64,000 nucleotides of DNA from Pseudevernia furfuracea (Eukaryota > Ascomycota > Lecanoromycetes > Lecanorales > Parmeliaceae). This document shows, in pieces, positions 23,980 to 33,700 of the stretch. The translations under genes and the position numbers were made by a program. The notes below the pieces were generated by a model, which made no database searches, was not told the origin of the DNA, and worked only from the letters and a program-made list of their open reading frames with translations. How positions within the stretch are numbered: position 1 is the stretch's first letter; each line of letters opens with the position of its first letter. The stretch covers positions 1,258,819 through 1,322,818 of the forward strand of contig JAIUPT010000030.1 of the NCBI GenBank assembly GCA_022315425.1, given 5' to 3'.

Positions 23980-25648
23980 GTGTGGGAGAGGCACGGTTGG
24001 TAGCAGGCAAAGCCGGAGCACAGAGACACAAATGCTTGCATGTACTATATGCTTAGTAGGCCTTTTGTAGGATAGCAAAAGAGACGGAATTGTATCTTCC
24101 CTAGACTCAATACGGTCCCTGTTTTGCTGGAAGATGTATGTGCCTGGTATGTCCTCGCAGAGTATGAGCTTTGCTGCATGCTGTGCTACGTCTATGCAAA
24201 CCGTGAAGCTCTCGCCTTGTCCTTAATGTAGTACTCCCAGTTTGGAATGATTGGCTTGCATAAGCGTATTCGGACATCTAATAGCGCTCTTAAATTTGCA
24301 ACAGCATCATCAGGCACGATTCCTCCCAACCGACAAGAGGAAGAGAACATGCCACCCAGCAGCTCCTGTGCGCTTCGCTAATTTCCACTGCCGATGGTTC
24401 GTCTGGAAATATAAGGACAAGGTCGTAGGATGGCGAGGAGATCTTAGGACATACTGACTGCTTGGCTCGGAGTATATCACCACCATTGACGCCATTCTTT
24501 ATGTCAAGCTACACAGTAAGAATATTTCATCACGGGTAGCTCTTGATATCTGGACCTTCAGTCCTTGCATCGGTTTGCATGAATGATGCTCGGTATGTAG
24601 GCGTTGGCTCGTCCGGAGAACGTCTTGGGAGCTATCTATTCGATAATCTGTTCAGGTTCAGCGAGCGACGGCATCGACAGCGGAGGCCCAACTCGTATCG
24701 ATGCCGGCATTTCTCGGACGATAGGATCCCGGGCTCAAAGCTCTGCCAGTCTCTCCAGGCCAGAGATTGAACGTGCTTTCGTCACAACGGGTTTTTTGGC
24801 TTACCTCCACAGATATTAGCATGCCATGAAAGGATTTGGATTAGATGGAAGACTGGCATCGTCTCGGGGCGCGGGCTATCATGGTAGTAGGGAGGAGTAG
24901 CAGCAGGAGAACTGGGTTTTCTGGAGAGCCGTAAGTGGCCATAAGGTTAAGGTTCGCGTAAGCTGGTCAGATCTTAATTCAGGAGCAGGGTTCGCGTTGA
25001 AGGAGGCACAGCAGAGATGCTGGGATTGCTGGCATGAGATAAGTGCAACTTGGATGGGTCACGTTCTGGGATAGAGCACAGAAAAGGCCACTCTTGTATA
25101 TTTTAACATTCTAGCTTGAGAGAGCAGCTGCAAACTGCAGAATAGGAAAAGAAGAAGGGGCTAGGAGGTGAAAGGGATAAGCAGGCCAGGCGTACTTTCC
25201 GTGCTACTACCTAGACTTGCTGTCCCTAGAAATTCGAATGATAAAATGATAGAATGATAGAATGGTGTAGCATGCAAGAGGTTTGACGAGACGCTGCAAG
25301 CGCCCTGAGCCCTCTGGTGGATCTGAGCGTGGGCGGCAGGCATCGCCAAGAAAGCATCTTCTCGGAACTCTATCTTCACTACACTCTTCCTGCTAGAGAA
25401 CTTGGATGGTATGTAAAGGCTTTTATTGGTATTCAATTCATCTGACGATGCCTCTCAACCAGTGTCCTATCGACAATCTAACTACAACCTTCTCCCTCGA
25501 TTCGTGACCTCCATTTTGCTCAATGCCATGCAGTACTGCAACCATGTGTCCGAGGAGCCGGGTCCAGTATGGCATTGAGCCAGGAGTGCCTAGGGACAAG
25601 ATTAGCCTTCGATCTACTTGATGGGGTTCAAGAGTACCTACAACGCTA
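23980..25648. other. 1.7 kb gap between SLA2 and MAT1-1-1
   Basis: No reading frame with a recognisable domain. Short frames at 24251-24819 and 25161-25436 are probably chance. This would be the left border of the idiomorph and the shared 3' ends of two convergent genes. A short tandem sequence around 25238-25262 (AATGATA-type units) is present. Confidence 0.5.
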
Positions 25649-27238
25649 TCAAGCGGAGGCGTCGAAGTTGATGAACTCCTCCCAGTGGGCATCGCTCATG
25701 TCGAAGACATCGAATTGACTGCCCATGAAAGGATTGAATGTGGCCCCAGAATAGTCAGGATCGAACTCCGTGTTGAAGGGATACTCCCCCTTCAAGTGGA
25801 ATGCAGAAGCCGATAAGCTTGAGGCGCCTGGGTCATTGGCAGAGGCATTGTTGCGGCTCTGAGTCTCGGTCATTTCGACATCGATGCTTGAGAGCGAGCC
25901 AGGACTGAGTTCATGAGGGTCATTAACTGAATCTGTCACAGTGGCTGTCATGACGACTGGGGTGTCTCCAGTTGGTGGCGCATTCTCGGTTGCCAGAGCA
26001 GTTGAGTCTTCTGGGGAGTCATCGTTGTCTTCCACCATGGACTCATCACGGCCAGCTTCGGTGGCATCGGTCGCTCCAGTTGGTGGCGCATTCTCGGTTG
26101 CCAGAGCAGTTGAGTCTTCTGGGGAGTCATCGTTGTCTTCCACCATGGACTCATCACGGCCAGCTTCGGTGGCATCGGTCGCTCCAGTTGGTGGCGCATT
26201 CTCGGTTGCCAGAGCAGTTGAGTCTTTTGGGGAGTCATCGTTGTCTTCCACCATGGACTCATCACGGCCAGCTTCGGTGGCATCGGTCGCTCCAGTTGGT
26301 GGCGCATTCTCGGTTGCCAGAGCAGTTGAGTCTTCTGGGGAGTCATCGTTGTCTTCCACCATGGACTCATCACGGCCAGCTTCGGTGGCATCGGTCGCCA
26401 TGGCAGAGTTGCTCTCGTCGCCGTGATTGACTATATTCGTAGAGAGCTGTTCTTTTTCTTTGCTGGAGTCCTTGATGTTGGCGGTGGCCGCAGTGTCTGT
26501 TTCATGACTCTCAGTGTGACTGGTAGTAGAGTGCTGAGCATTGTTAGTCGGCTGCACTGAGGCTGCCATAGTCATAGCTGCCTCGTTGTCTGCCGATAGG
26601 ACCTTTGAGAGATCGCCAGTGAAGTATCCCTCATCATAGCTGTTGCGAATCACGTCGTTGACAGATACGTTGGTGATGAACAGTTGCTCGTCGATTGAGT
26701 TCCCATTGCGACGCATGACTGTCTGTCCATCTCCATCGACAGCGACCTCCCAGCTAAGAGCCTCAAGGTATTGTGCAGGCTCGATGACTCCGATGAGCGG
26801 ACCGTTGATTGCAAGAAACTTTTCCAAGGGTGCATTGGCTTTGCCTTGGCTGTTGCGGATTAGTGAGTACGATTTTGCGAGGATGGTCCATTTCGCCTTG
26901 AAGGGATCGTTTTGCCACAAGATAGTAAGGAAGCCGGATATTTCCTTTTGTTGAAAGTTCAAGAAGATTGTAGAATAATAGCCTAGAACCTTGTTAAAGA
27001 TGACCATCAGGTTTGTGGATCCCTGATACTTACTACGATATGCAATCCAGGAGTTGAGGGGTCGTATAGCCTTAGTGACCGCCGCCTCAAGGACAAGGTC
27101 TTTCTTCTGGGTTTTGCCTTGTGCATTACGCTTTTGCTTCATGGCTGAAGGAGACTGATCAGCGTCCTGAAGGGCAGCAGCGATTTCAACAGGCGTCATC
27201 TTGCGCAGGGCAGCCTTCATGGCTGGTGTGAGGGACAT
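25649..27238 (-). CDS. MAT1-1-1: Mating-type protein MAT1-1-1 (alpha-box)
   Basis: Alpha-domain transcription factor that sets MAT1-1 mating identity. ATG at 27238; the open frame upstream starts only at a TTG. One intron (27033-26983, 51 bp) interrupts the alpha box, leaving 512 residues. The alpha box (about residues 52-180) reads AIRPLNSWIAYRS joined to YYSTIFLNFQQKEISGFLT, then LWQNDPFKAKWTILAKSYS and later PLIGVIEPAQYLEALSWEV. These are the conserved blocks of the family. Residues about 263-407 are four near-identical 36-residue acidic repeats (listed separately), and the tail ends AHWEEFINFDASA. The protein is longer than most MAT1-1-1 proteins because of the repeats. It sits between SLA2 and APN2, the expected place. 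Confidence 0.93.
   Translation of the reverse strand: MSLTPAMKAALRKMTPVEIAAALQDADQSPSAMKQKRNAQGKTQKKDLVLEAAVTKAIRPLNSWIAYRSKYQGSTNLMVIFNKVLGYYSTIFLNFQQKEISGFLTILWQNDPFKAKWTILAKSYSLIRNSQGKANAPLEKFLAINGPLIGVIEPAQYLEALSWEVAVDGDGQTVMRRNGNSIDEQLFITNVSVNDVIRNSYDEGYFTGDLSKVLSADNEAAMTMAASVQPTNNAQHSTTSHTESHETDTAATANIKDSSKEKEQLSTNIVNHGDESNSAMATDATEAGRDESMVEDNDDSPEDSTALATENAPPTGATDATEAGRDESMVEDNDDSPKDSTALATENAPPTGATDATEAGRDESMVEDNDDSPEDSTALATENAPPTGATDATEAGRDESMVEDNDDSPEDSTALATENAPPTGDTPVVMTATVTDSVNDPHELSPGSLSSIDVEMTETQSRNNASANDPGASSLSASAFHLKGEYPFNTEFDPDYSGATFNPFMGSQFDVFDMSDAHWEEFINFDASA
25968..26399 (-). repeat. 4 x 108 bp in-frame tandem repeat in MAT1-1-1
   Basis: Four consecutive 108-bp units (starting about 25968, 26076, 26184, 26292). 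They are almost identical in nucleotide sequence: I see one internal substitution, in the third unit (near 26226), which changes Glu to Lys, plus a difference in the very last base. Each unit encodes 36 residues starting ATDATEAGRDESMVEDNDDS and ending ATENAPPTG, with 11 acidic residues. The unit is a multiple of three, so copy-number changes keep the frame. Near identity suggests recent expansion or ongoing homogenisation. Confidence 0.97.
26983..27033 (-). other. conserved alpha-box intron, 51 bp, open in frame
   Basis: Donor GTAAGTATCAGG and acceptor TTCTAG. Splicing joins A to GC to form a Ser codon at IAYRS|YYST, the conserved intron site in MAT1-1-1 alpha boxes. The intron is a multiple of three with no stop codon, so an unspliced message would add 17 residues inside the DNA-binding domain. 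Confidence 0.85.
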
Positions 27239-28071
27239 ACTTCGTTGTGAGGAGAGTAAGGTGAGATCGTGGTTGGCACGGTAGCGGCTGACTGTCAAAG
27301 CAATTAACAAGAATGATGAGTTTGAAAAGAGGGCTGCTACGATGTTGAAGTTGTTGGTTGATCGATGGAAGTTTTGTTGTGTTGTGTGTGTTCAAATGAC
27401 TCAGCGGAACCGAAGTCGAAAAGGAGGAGGTTGGTGTTTTTCTTTCGCCGCACGTCACAAAGAAAAGAACAACGCTTCACTTTAAGATCCGCTAGTCACA
27501 TGATGAATTACAGTCTACTGGAAATTTAGACAAAGCCAGCAGGATTTGAGTCTCTCTAAGCTTCTATCTAATATGGCTCATCATCTCTTCCATCGTTTCA
27601 TCAGACTGCTTAGAATCCACACCATGTTTTGGACGTTCGAGGACTACTAAGGAAATGAAATTCCTAAGACGTGGCTGCAGTTGATCCCTCCGTCCGTCCA
27701 ACGCAGCTGCACATTAATTTAGCTTTTTCTTTTACAGCTGCAGATGGTTGAACCCACCGAAATCTAGACTGAGCGTCTCTAGGCTACTCTCGTCTTCACG
27801 TCTGAGAACCTCCATTGGACCCTATAACTGTCAACCTCTTACTTCATTCTAGTGACAACGATGATACTTACAACGACAGTTGGTATGATCAGATTGTCTA
27901 CCTGATATGTGTCAGTAGTATTCTATTGGGTCAGCTCAGAACCTGTTGAACATACCACCTTATATGAGCGCAGATGGCCGTAAGGCGAGCGTTTCACAAG
28001 AGGACCGAAAGATGGCGCGTACGGTTTCGAATCCTCACGTTGCTAGATTAAGAAACGATCAGCTTCGAGTA
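27239..28071. other. intergenic region within the MAT1-1 idiomorph
   Basis: Upstream region of MAT1-1-1 and downstream region of the accessory MAT gene. No gene supported. The immediate MAT1-1-1 leader contains TTGTTGTGTTG-like pyrimidine/purine asymmetry but no recognised motif. Confidence 0.45.
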
Positions 28072-28899
28072 TCATGCGTCCTCATCCAGTACTGTGGCGC
28101 TGATCACCAAGTGAAAAGTACTCACTGCGTCAATATCGCGAATGATGGCTTGATGCTCACGAATATAAGTCATCATAATTCTGGATGCAGCCATCGGAAT
28201 GACTTGAACGCTCCCTTCTTCCGCAAACATCGAGAGATTCGCGCCAGTGCCTGGTGCTCTGTTATGCAGGAACTGTTCCCAAGGAGTTCGCTGCATATCC
28301 TTCCCAGGAGTGTGTATTTCTTTTTTAGATTCCACAACAACAGCCTCAAACATCCTATGCGCATAGTCACGAGCCTTTTGCACTGGTAAGAGAAAATCCA
28401 TTCCCTCGCCGCACTTGCGCCGAACATCGTCCCAGAATTCCTCTCTGATGTCTTTGTTAGGAAAGAGCTCGGGGTGCCTTCGCAAACGCGACAGCTCTTG
28501 CTTGGTAGCCATGATCACATCTTCTGTCAATTCGTATTCTGCCTCTATTTCCAACATGCAAACCACGTTGATGAATCTGAGATTGTGCCTGATAGCCTCG
28601 AGGTATGCGGAATTGCAGTGACAGCTGGCTTGAGAGGAGTCTAGACACCATCAGATCCAATTAGGAGCGCCAAATTTGACTTACTGACTTTCGAGGAGGC
28701 CTTTGTCCTCTCCAGCATAAGCCAAGAATCGCAACTTCTCCTTATTCTGATCCAGCTCTTTAATCCGAAGGCGTAACTCTGGCTCGTTAGATATGCCTAT
28801 TCTAGGCATACGAATCAAGGACATAAGACTTTCGGTCCCATTGTTGTCGGTAGTGGAGGGTTGAGAGGCGGGATCGGCAAGGTTGTTTGCGGCGGACAT
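28072..28899 (-). CDS. MAT1-1 idiomorph accessory gene, unknown function
   Basis: Spliced gene between MAT1-1-1 and APN2, same strand as both. ATG at 28899 (MSAANNLADPASQPSTTD). Exon 1 ends in AYAGEDKGLLE. A GTCAGT donor and a TCTAG acceptor (phase 1) join it to NSSQASCHCNSAYLEAIRHN. The protein then continues LRFINVVCMLEIEAEYELTE, EFWDDVRRKCGEGMDFLL and ASRIMMTYIREHQAIIRDID. It is helical and charged, with no DNA-binding motif, signal peptide or membrane segment. The stop at 28072 assumes no further splicing; a GTGAGT at the codon pair after DIDA could lead to a second intron and an end near 28059. I do not recognise the family. By position it could correspond to an accessory gene such as MAT1-1-7 of eurotiomycetes and lecanoromycetes, but that is inference. 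Confidence 0.7.
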
Positions 28900-29203
28900 C
28901 GTGAGGACAATTCTCTCGACGACTAAAGTAGAGGCAGCGCTGCATGAATTTGTAAGCAGGCTTTGTGATTGTCGTGGGGCTTGTGCTGACTGTCTTATCC
29001 AGATGAGGGGTTCAAGAAATGGTCTTGCAGATATTCTTTCTTCGCTGATGGGTTGTGAACAATTTAAATCTTGCAACCGAAGATTTAAATATATACGCCG
29101 AAGTTAGTGTTTATGGAATGGGTCATGTGACTCGGCCGAGGTCAACACCCGCGTCAATTCTGCAAGTGGGAACCCAGCTAACAATTTTTAAGTGCGACCT
29201 TGA

Positions 29204-29509
29204 AAGAGATTTCTTTATCTGACGCCGCAGTGCCGGAGTAATAAATTTCAATCTTCACGCCATCATTACAGCGTCTATTCTAGCGTCTTCGATTACAACC
29301 CCTTCGCAGGGAACGAAGAGCTTCCTGAGGAGGTGCAGGGTAGGATGTCTGGCAGTGGCAATGAAGAAGAAATGCGTGCTGCGCTGAGCCCCAAGGCTCA
29401 GCAGGTCAACTTTGATAAGCAGAGCGAATCCTTCTTCAATGCTGAGCTCGCACGAGAAGACCAGCTTGGAGATTGGTGCACTTTGTTTGATGCCGCAGTG
29501 CCGGAGTAA
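29204..29509 (+). pseudogene. coding-like fragment, probable gene relic
   Basis: An open stretch of about 101 codons with no in-frame ATG at its left end; the first ATG is at 29345. It has natural-looking composition (VFDYNPFAGNEELPEEVQGR, FDKQSESFFNAELAREDQLG) and ends DAAVPE-stop at 29509. The nucleotides around that end are also present 270 bp upstream at 29224-29242. It is on the opposite strand to its neighbours. It looks like the 3' end of a gene left by a rearrangement, but I do not recognise the protein. Confidence 0.35.
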
Positions 29510-29528
29510 TCCAGCATTACAGCGTCTA
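29224..29528 (+). repeat. duplicated end-sequence flanking the gene relic
   Basis: GCCGCAGTGCCGGAGTAAT occurs at 29224-29242 and 29492-29510. CATTACAGCGTCTA follows in both copies (29264-29277 and 29515-29528), with spacers of 21 and 4 nt. The order is preserved, so this is a direct duplication with a 17-nt length difference. Confidence 0.85.
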
Positions 29529-30044
29529 CATACGGCACGTAATCGGCCGGTCTACTCACCTCGGAGTTTTGCATGCATGAGGGACATGTCTTGTACATAG
29601 TCACTACTAGCATAGCAAAGCCATATACCACATTCCTTGCGTACCTAGTCACTAATACAGCTGGAATGACACATTGCCGAAGAGGGAAGTTCCAAGCTGT
29701 TTCACCAACCCCTCATTTTCTACCAACCTCCTTATTTTCCACGTGAAACACAACTCGATGCGGCTTACTAATTGTGTAGAATCTGTAGCTACTCAAGCTT
29801 GCTTTATTGTCCCGCAAAGCGCAGAAACAGACACTGCCTCTCCGAGCCATTTGCCCCCCCCCCCCCCCCTTCCTGAAATGACCGCTTCTATCTCCTCAGT
29901 AGTCGCTTCCTGTGATCACCGCCCGTCTCTAGCTGTGGGCAAAGCAGCGCTGTGAACCTCCTCCAAAATGATGAAGGCAGACTCCATCTATAGTTCTCGC
30001 CCAATTTGTTTAAGCCTAGTGTTCAGTGTCTGTAAAAAGTCTCG

Positions 30045-32339
30045 TCAACCGTTTGTTGCATTAGGGTTCCAGTCGCTACACCATATAAAAGTCTGACATC
30101 GCCATTGGGTGTTCTTCTCTTTCGCTCCTGAGGGCCCTAGCGGACGTGGACACATCCAGAACGACCTTCCCAAGTTCATACCAGGCTTCTTCGTAAGCAG
30201 AGATATGCACGGCTCACCGTGTCCCTCACAGCGAGGCGCCGCAGGCTTCGTAAAGAGCTTTGACCATGATTCTTTGCTCTCGACAGGGTCGTGAACGTTC
30301 TCTTGAGATTGGATGATGGCTCTATGATTGCGAATTGGAGAGGCGTTGGCAGATGGTAAGTCGCCCGGAATGTGACGGGCACCTACCTTGCGAGGCGTAT
30401 GAATTGATGAATCTAGGCTGGCCGCCTCCATGTACACATCAGGAGCAGGATGAGTTTCGGCCAAGTCTGCGGCTGGTCTACACACTCGCCCGCCGGTGTC
30501 ATCGTTTGGGCTCTTTTGCAACACCTCTCTCCCTTGGATGCCACTAGCGACGCTTGAATCGAGAGTAGAACTAGGTTTGAAGAAGCCTTTGAGGCTCTGC
30601 TGGCCCTTGCCAGTCAATGGCGGCGCGACAGTGGCAAATACAGATTTCCCACGCTTTGTAGGTTTGCTGCCCGTCGTTGCTGGGGCAGATCGCTTCTTGC
30701 TTACTGCAGATGGAGAGCTTGTTGGCACTGTAACGGTGTTGTCACTGGGCGTTTCTGGGGTTCCATTGAACGGACTGAGCATTCCGGTCGCTGAACTTCT
30801 TTGACTTGCTGCAGTAACGTCAGAGACTTCCGCATCTTTGTTTGAAAAGCCATGACTTTGAGACTGCGGAAGCGAAGGCTTGCGGGCGAACATATCACGT
30901 ATATTTCGCCGACCGAAGAATTCTGGTATGAGCCTGCCAGATGAAGGGAGCGGATCGCTTGTCGTAGAATACTCTTTCTGGCGTTTGCCACCCAAGAACA
31001 TTCCTGGAGGATTCATTATATCCCGAAGATCACGTTCCACCCCATCTATGACAATCACATCTTTCATGACGGCGTACACCGGACAATGATCGGATCCCTA
31101 TGGCTTGGTCAGCTCAGACAAAGCACGCAAGTATACAAGGCGTACCATCAGTCCCTCCTGGATGTTGGAATCCGAAAACCAATCCCTCATCGCCAAGCTA
31201 CAGAGGACGTAGTCAATTCTCGCGCCGCAATTAGCAGGCCTTGCGTTGACTTTTTGTTCCCAGCATGTAAACATGCCCTTTCGGTCGGGATGGAAAGCTC
31301 GACAGATATCCCACAATACCGAATGTTCTCTCCCCTCGTCCCTTTCACCAAAGACTTTACCGCCCTCGAGTAAGTGATTGAAAAGACGTCGAGCAGGGGT
31401 AGACACAAACTCTAGCCCCGTTAAGCCTTGTTTCCGCATCGATGCCTCAGCATTAGCAGCATCGAGCTCCTCCCTAGATATATTCAGGTCGCCTGTCAGG
31501 AAAACACGTTTGCCCGTGGCAAGGAGATTTCGTATTCGGGCGTCAAGCACACCAAGGAAGCCGAGGCGGAAGTCATCTCGAGTCTCATCGCGGTTTGCGG
31601 GACTGTAAACGCCGAACAGAACGAAGGCGGAAAACTCAAGAACCACGCATCGACCTTCAGAATCGAGGGTTGTGGCGTCCACTGCCGAGGTTGCCAATTG
31701 GGCTGGAGTTGGATATCCTCCTATTTGCTGCTTCTCTGGGAGGTTGGAAAAACTAGTAGATGAATTCGGCGGGCATAGGATTCCCGTAATACCTTCTTCG
31801 GCGCGGATAGGCGCACAGACAGATTGTCTAGTGTAAATAACCACGCCCGAGTACCCTATACTTAGTGAACAAGAGGTCTCTAGGCTGCAACTTGGCCAAC
31901 TACCTTTCTTATGCTTCGGAAGGCTGAAGTAGCAATCCCATCCAGAAACGAGTACCATGTCATCGGAAAGGTCCTTCCGCTGAATCTTGGTCTCTTGGAA
32001 CACGACGATGTCGGCTTCTAGGATGTCGAACATGGCCTGTAGGCGTCAACGTCGATATCTCTTGATTGTTGGTAGAAGACTAACCGCGAATGAACGCTTG
32101 TCTCTCCATGGCTGGTATCCAAATGGATTCCTGGTCATTGGAATTTCAGCGTTCCCTAGTATAGCTTCTAAGGTCTGCTTCTCCTCTATTCCCCCTTACA
32201 TCTTGCTAAGGAGCAGGCGGGCAAGAAGGTCTCTTACCGGATGCCATTGACTGCAGTACCGATTAGTCAGAAATAACGTTCCAGCTTGGATTGAGCCCAG
32301 GGAGCATTTACCATTCCATGTTGTTATGCGTAAGCCCAT
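30045..32339 (-). CDS. APN2: AP endonuclease 2 (DNA lyase) Apn2
   Basis: Exonuclease III-family base-excision repair enzyme with 3'-phosphodiesterase activity. The start MGLRITTWN at 32339 joins through two short exons (VNGIR, NPFGYQPWRDKRSFA) to AMFDILEADIVVFQETKIQ, containing the metal-binding Glu. YSGVVIYTRQ, VFLTGDLNISREELD and ARIDYVLCS follow, and after another intron GSDHCPVYAVMKD with the catalytic Asp-His. A disordered linker leads to a C-terminal Zf-GRF domain (CEGHGEPCISLLTKKPGMNLGRSFWMCPRP...QWRCQTFIW). At least five introns. APN2 is the standard right flank of ascomycete MAT loci. Stop TGA at 30045-30047. Confidence 0.95.
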
Positions 32340-32628
32340 GATGCAAGGATTCTTTTCCGACGCTTCATGGCTTGGTCAACTTGATTCGAGGAGCTGAATG
32401 TTTCGTGAGCACTTCACACTTCTCAGGGCGCCTCTCACTGATGGAGACCGCAAGGTTTCCTACTGTAGTATTCTACAACTTTCCCATGTATCCACGTGAC
32501 ATGAATGTAAGATCCGATGTTTTGCCGTCAGCCTTATCGGGTTCGTGACGGAAACGGCCATGCGCATCCAACGATCTTGATTTGAGAGCTCAGCTTCAAC
32601 ACTAATTCGAAGTCTCATCGCGACAAAC

Positions 32629-33402
32629 ATGCTTCCACGGCCTTCGATGCTAAGTGCTCTAAAGCTTGCCGGTAGGCAAGTTCACTCTCCAATCCTCCGC
32701 AGCACCACCCAGCGCCGCTGCGCCAGCACTGAACCCCCGAAGCTTGTCGGCCCAATGGATAATGCTTTCAACAGAGAGAGGCTGGCTGTCAAGCACCATG
32801 CTGCACAGTCAGCGGGTGGGTGCCCCCTGTGTTGATAAACGGGTTGAAGAACATACGCTTACAATGTCAAATCCAGATCTCTGGCGGAAACTCTGTATCT
32901 AGTATTGCACCTTGAGGATGCCAACTGAGAAGCAAACGGCTCACATCAGGTAGTATTGTCATACCTGCCCTCATCATAGGATCTCTCAATGCGAAGAACT
33001 TGTGGGATGAGCATTGGGAGCATTGGGAGCACATGCCTCCCTTAGAGGAAAGAGTCCAGTATCCCTACATGAACATCCGGACAAAAGCCTACCCCTGGGG
33101 TGATGGCGACAAGGTCAGTCTTTTTGATTTCTTCACCATTGAGAAGCAAAGCTTACGTGTACGGTTGAATTCGCAGACTCTATTGTAAGCTCCCTTCCGT
33201 GTGCATCGAGCTACTCTCTGCGCCCTAGCCTCAAGACTAGAACTTGTGGGACAGTTATCAAGGTTACATTCTTCAAATATACCTTATATGCGCAAATTCG
33301 TGGGCAACATATAACATGTGGGAACCCATGGCGGCGAACAGATGCTGACGAGTCGTTTCTAGCTGGAATCCAAAGGTCAACTACCACCGCAAAGATGAAT
33401 AG
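32629..33402 (+). CDS. COX13: Cytochrome c oxidase subunit VIa
   Basis: Five exons (32629-32815, 32877-32901, 32954-33113, 33177-33184, 33363-33402) encode 139 residues. A mitochondrial targeting N-terminus (MLPRPSMLSALKLAGRQVHS) precedes the single transmembrane segment (IYIVIPALIIGSL) and the conserved NLWDEHWEHWEHMPPLEERV, YPYMNIRTKAYPWGDGDKTLFW and NYH tail. It is a peripheral regulatory subunit of complex IV. Exon 4 is only 8 nt (ACTCTATT), yet it is needed to make TLF and restore the phase. It is divergent from APN2 with 289 bp between start codons, as in other Pezizomycotina MAT regions. Confidence 0.95.
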
Positions 33403-33700
33403 ATTGCGTGGGAGTAGAAAAGGCGCTAGGAAACGTTGAGTGAGGAACATGAGCTGTGGAGGAGAGACACGGGGTTTTTCCGGCTGTCTTTTTGTCATTG
33501 TGCAGTTCGTAATTTGGTCTCATAGCGTCCTGCTTGTGCCTCTCAAATTCTCCCTAATGCCAAACACGGATTAAAAGCTGATTGAGAATGCTATCGATGA
33601 CTTGAACTGATTGCTTGGCTGTCACTATGAGTGTATCCTGCCGTACGAGCACATGTCGTTTTTAGGCCTGCTAGAACTTATTCTGCAAGACTGAGACCCG

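Larger units (their letters stand above)
28900..30044. other. right part of the idiomorph, no intact gene
   Basis: Between the accessory MAT gene and the APN2 3' end. It contains a coding-like fragment (29204-29509), a duplicated 19-nt string and a run of 16 C residues at 29854-29869. No complete gene is supported. Confidence 0.5.

Noticed and set aside
24251..24819. Several 60-75 codon frames between SLA2 and MAT1-1-1
   Set aside because: No family motif, overlapping on both strands. A degenerate MAT gene cannot be excluded but nothing supports one.
25941..26430. Long open frames on both strands across the MAT1-1-1 repeat
   Set aside because: They arise because a 108-bp (3n) repeat lacking stops in one copy is open in all copies; only the alpha-box frame has homology.
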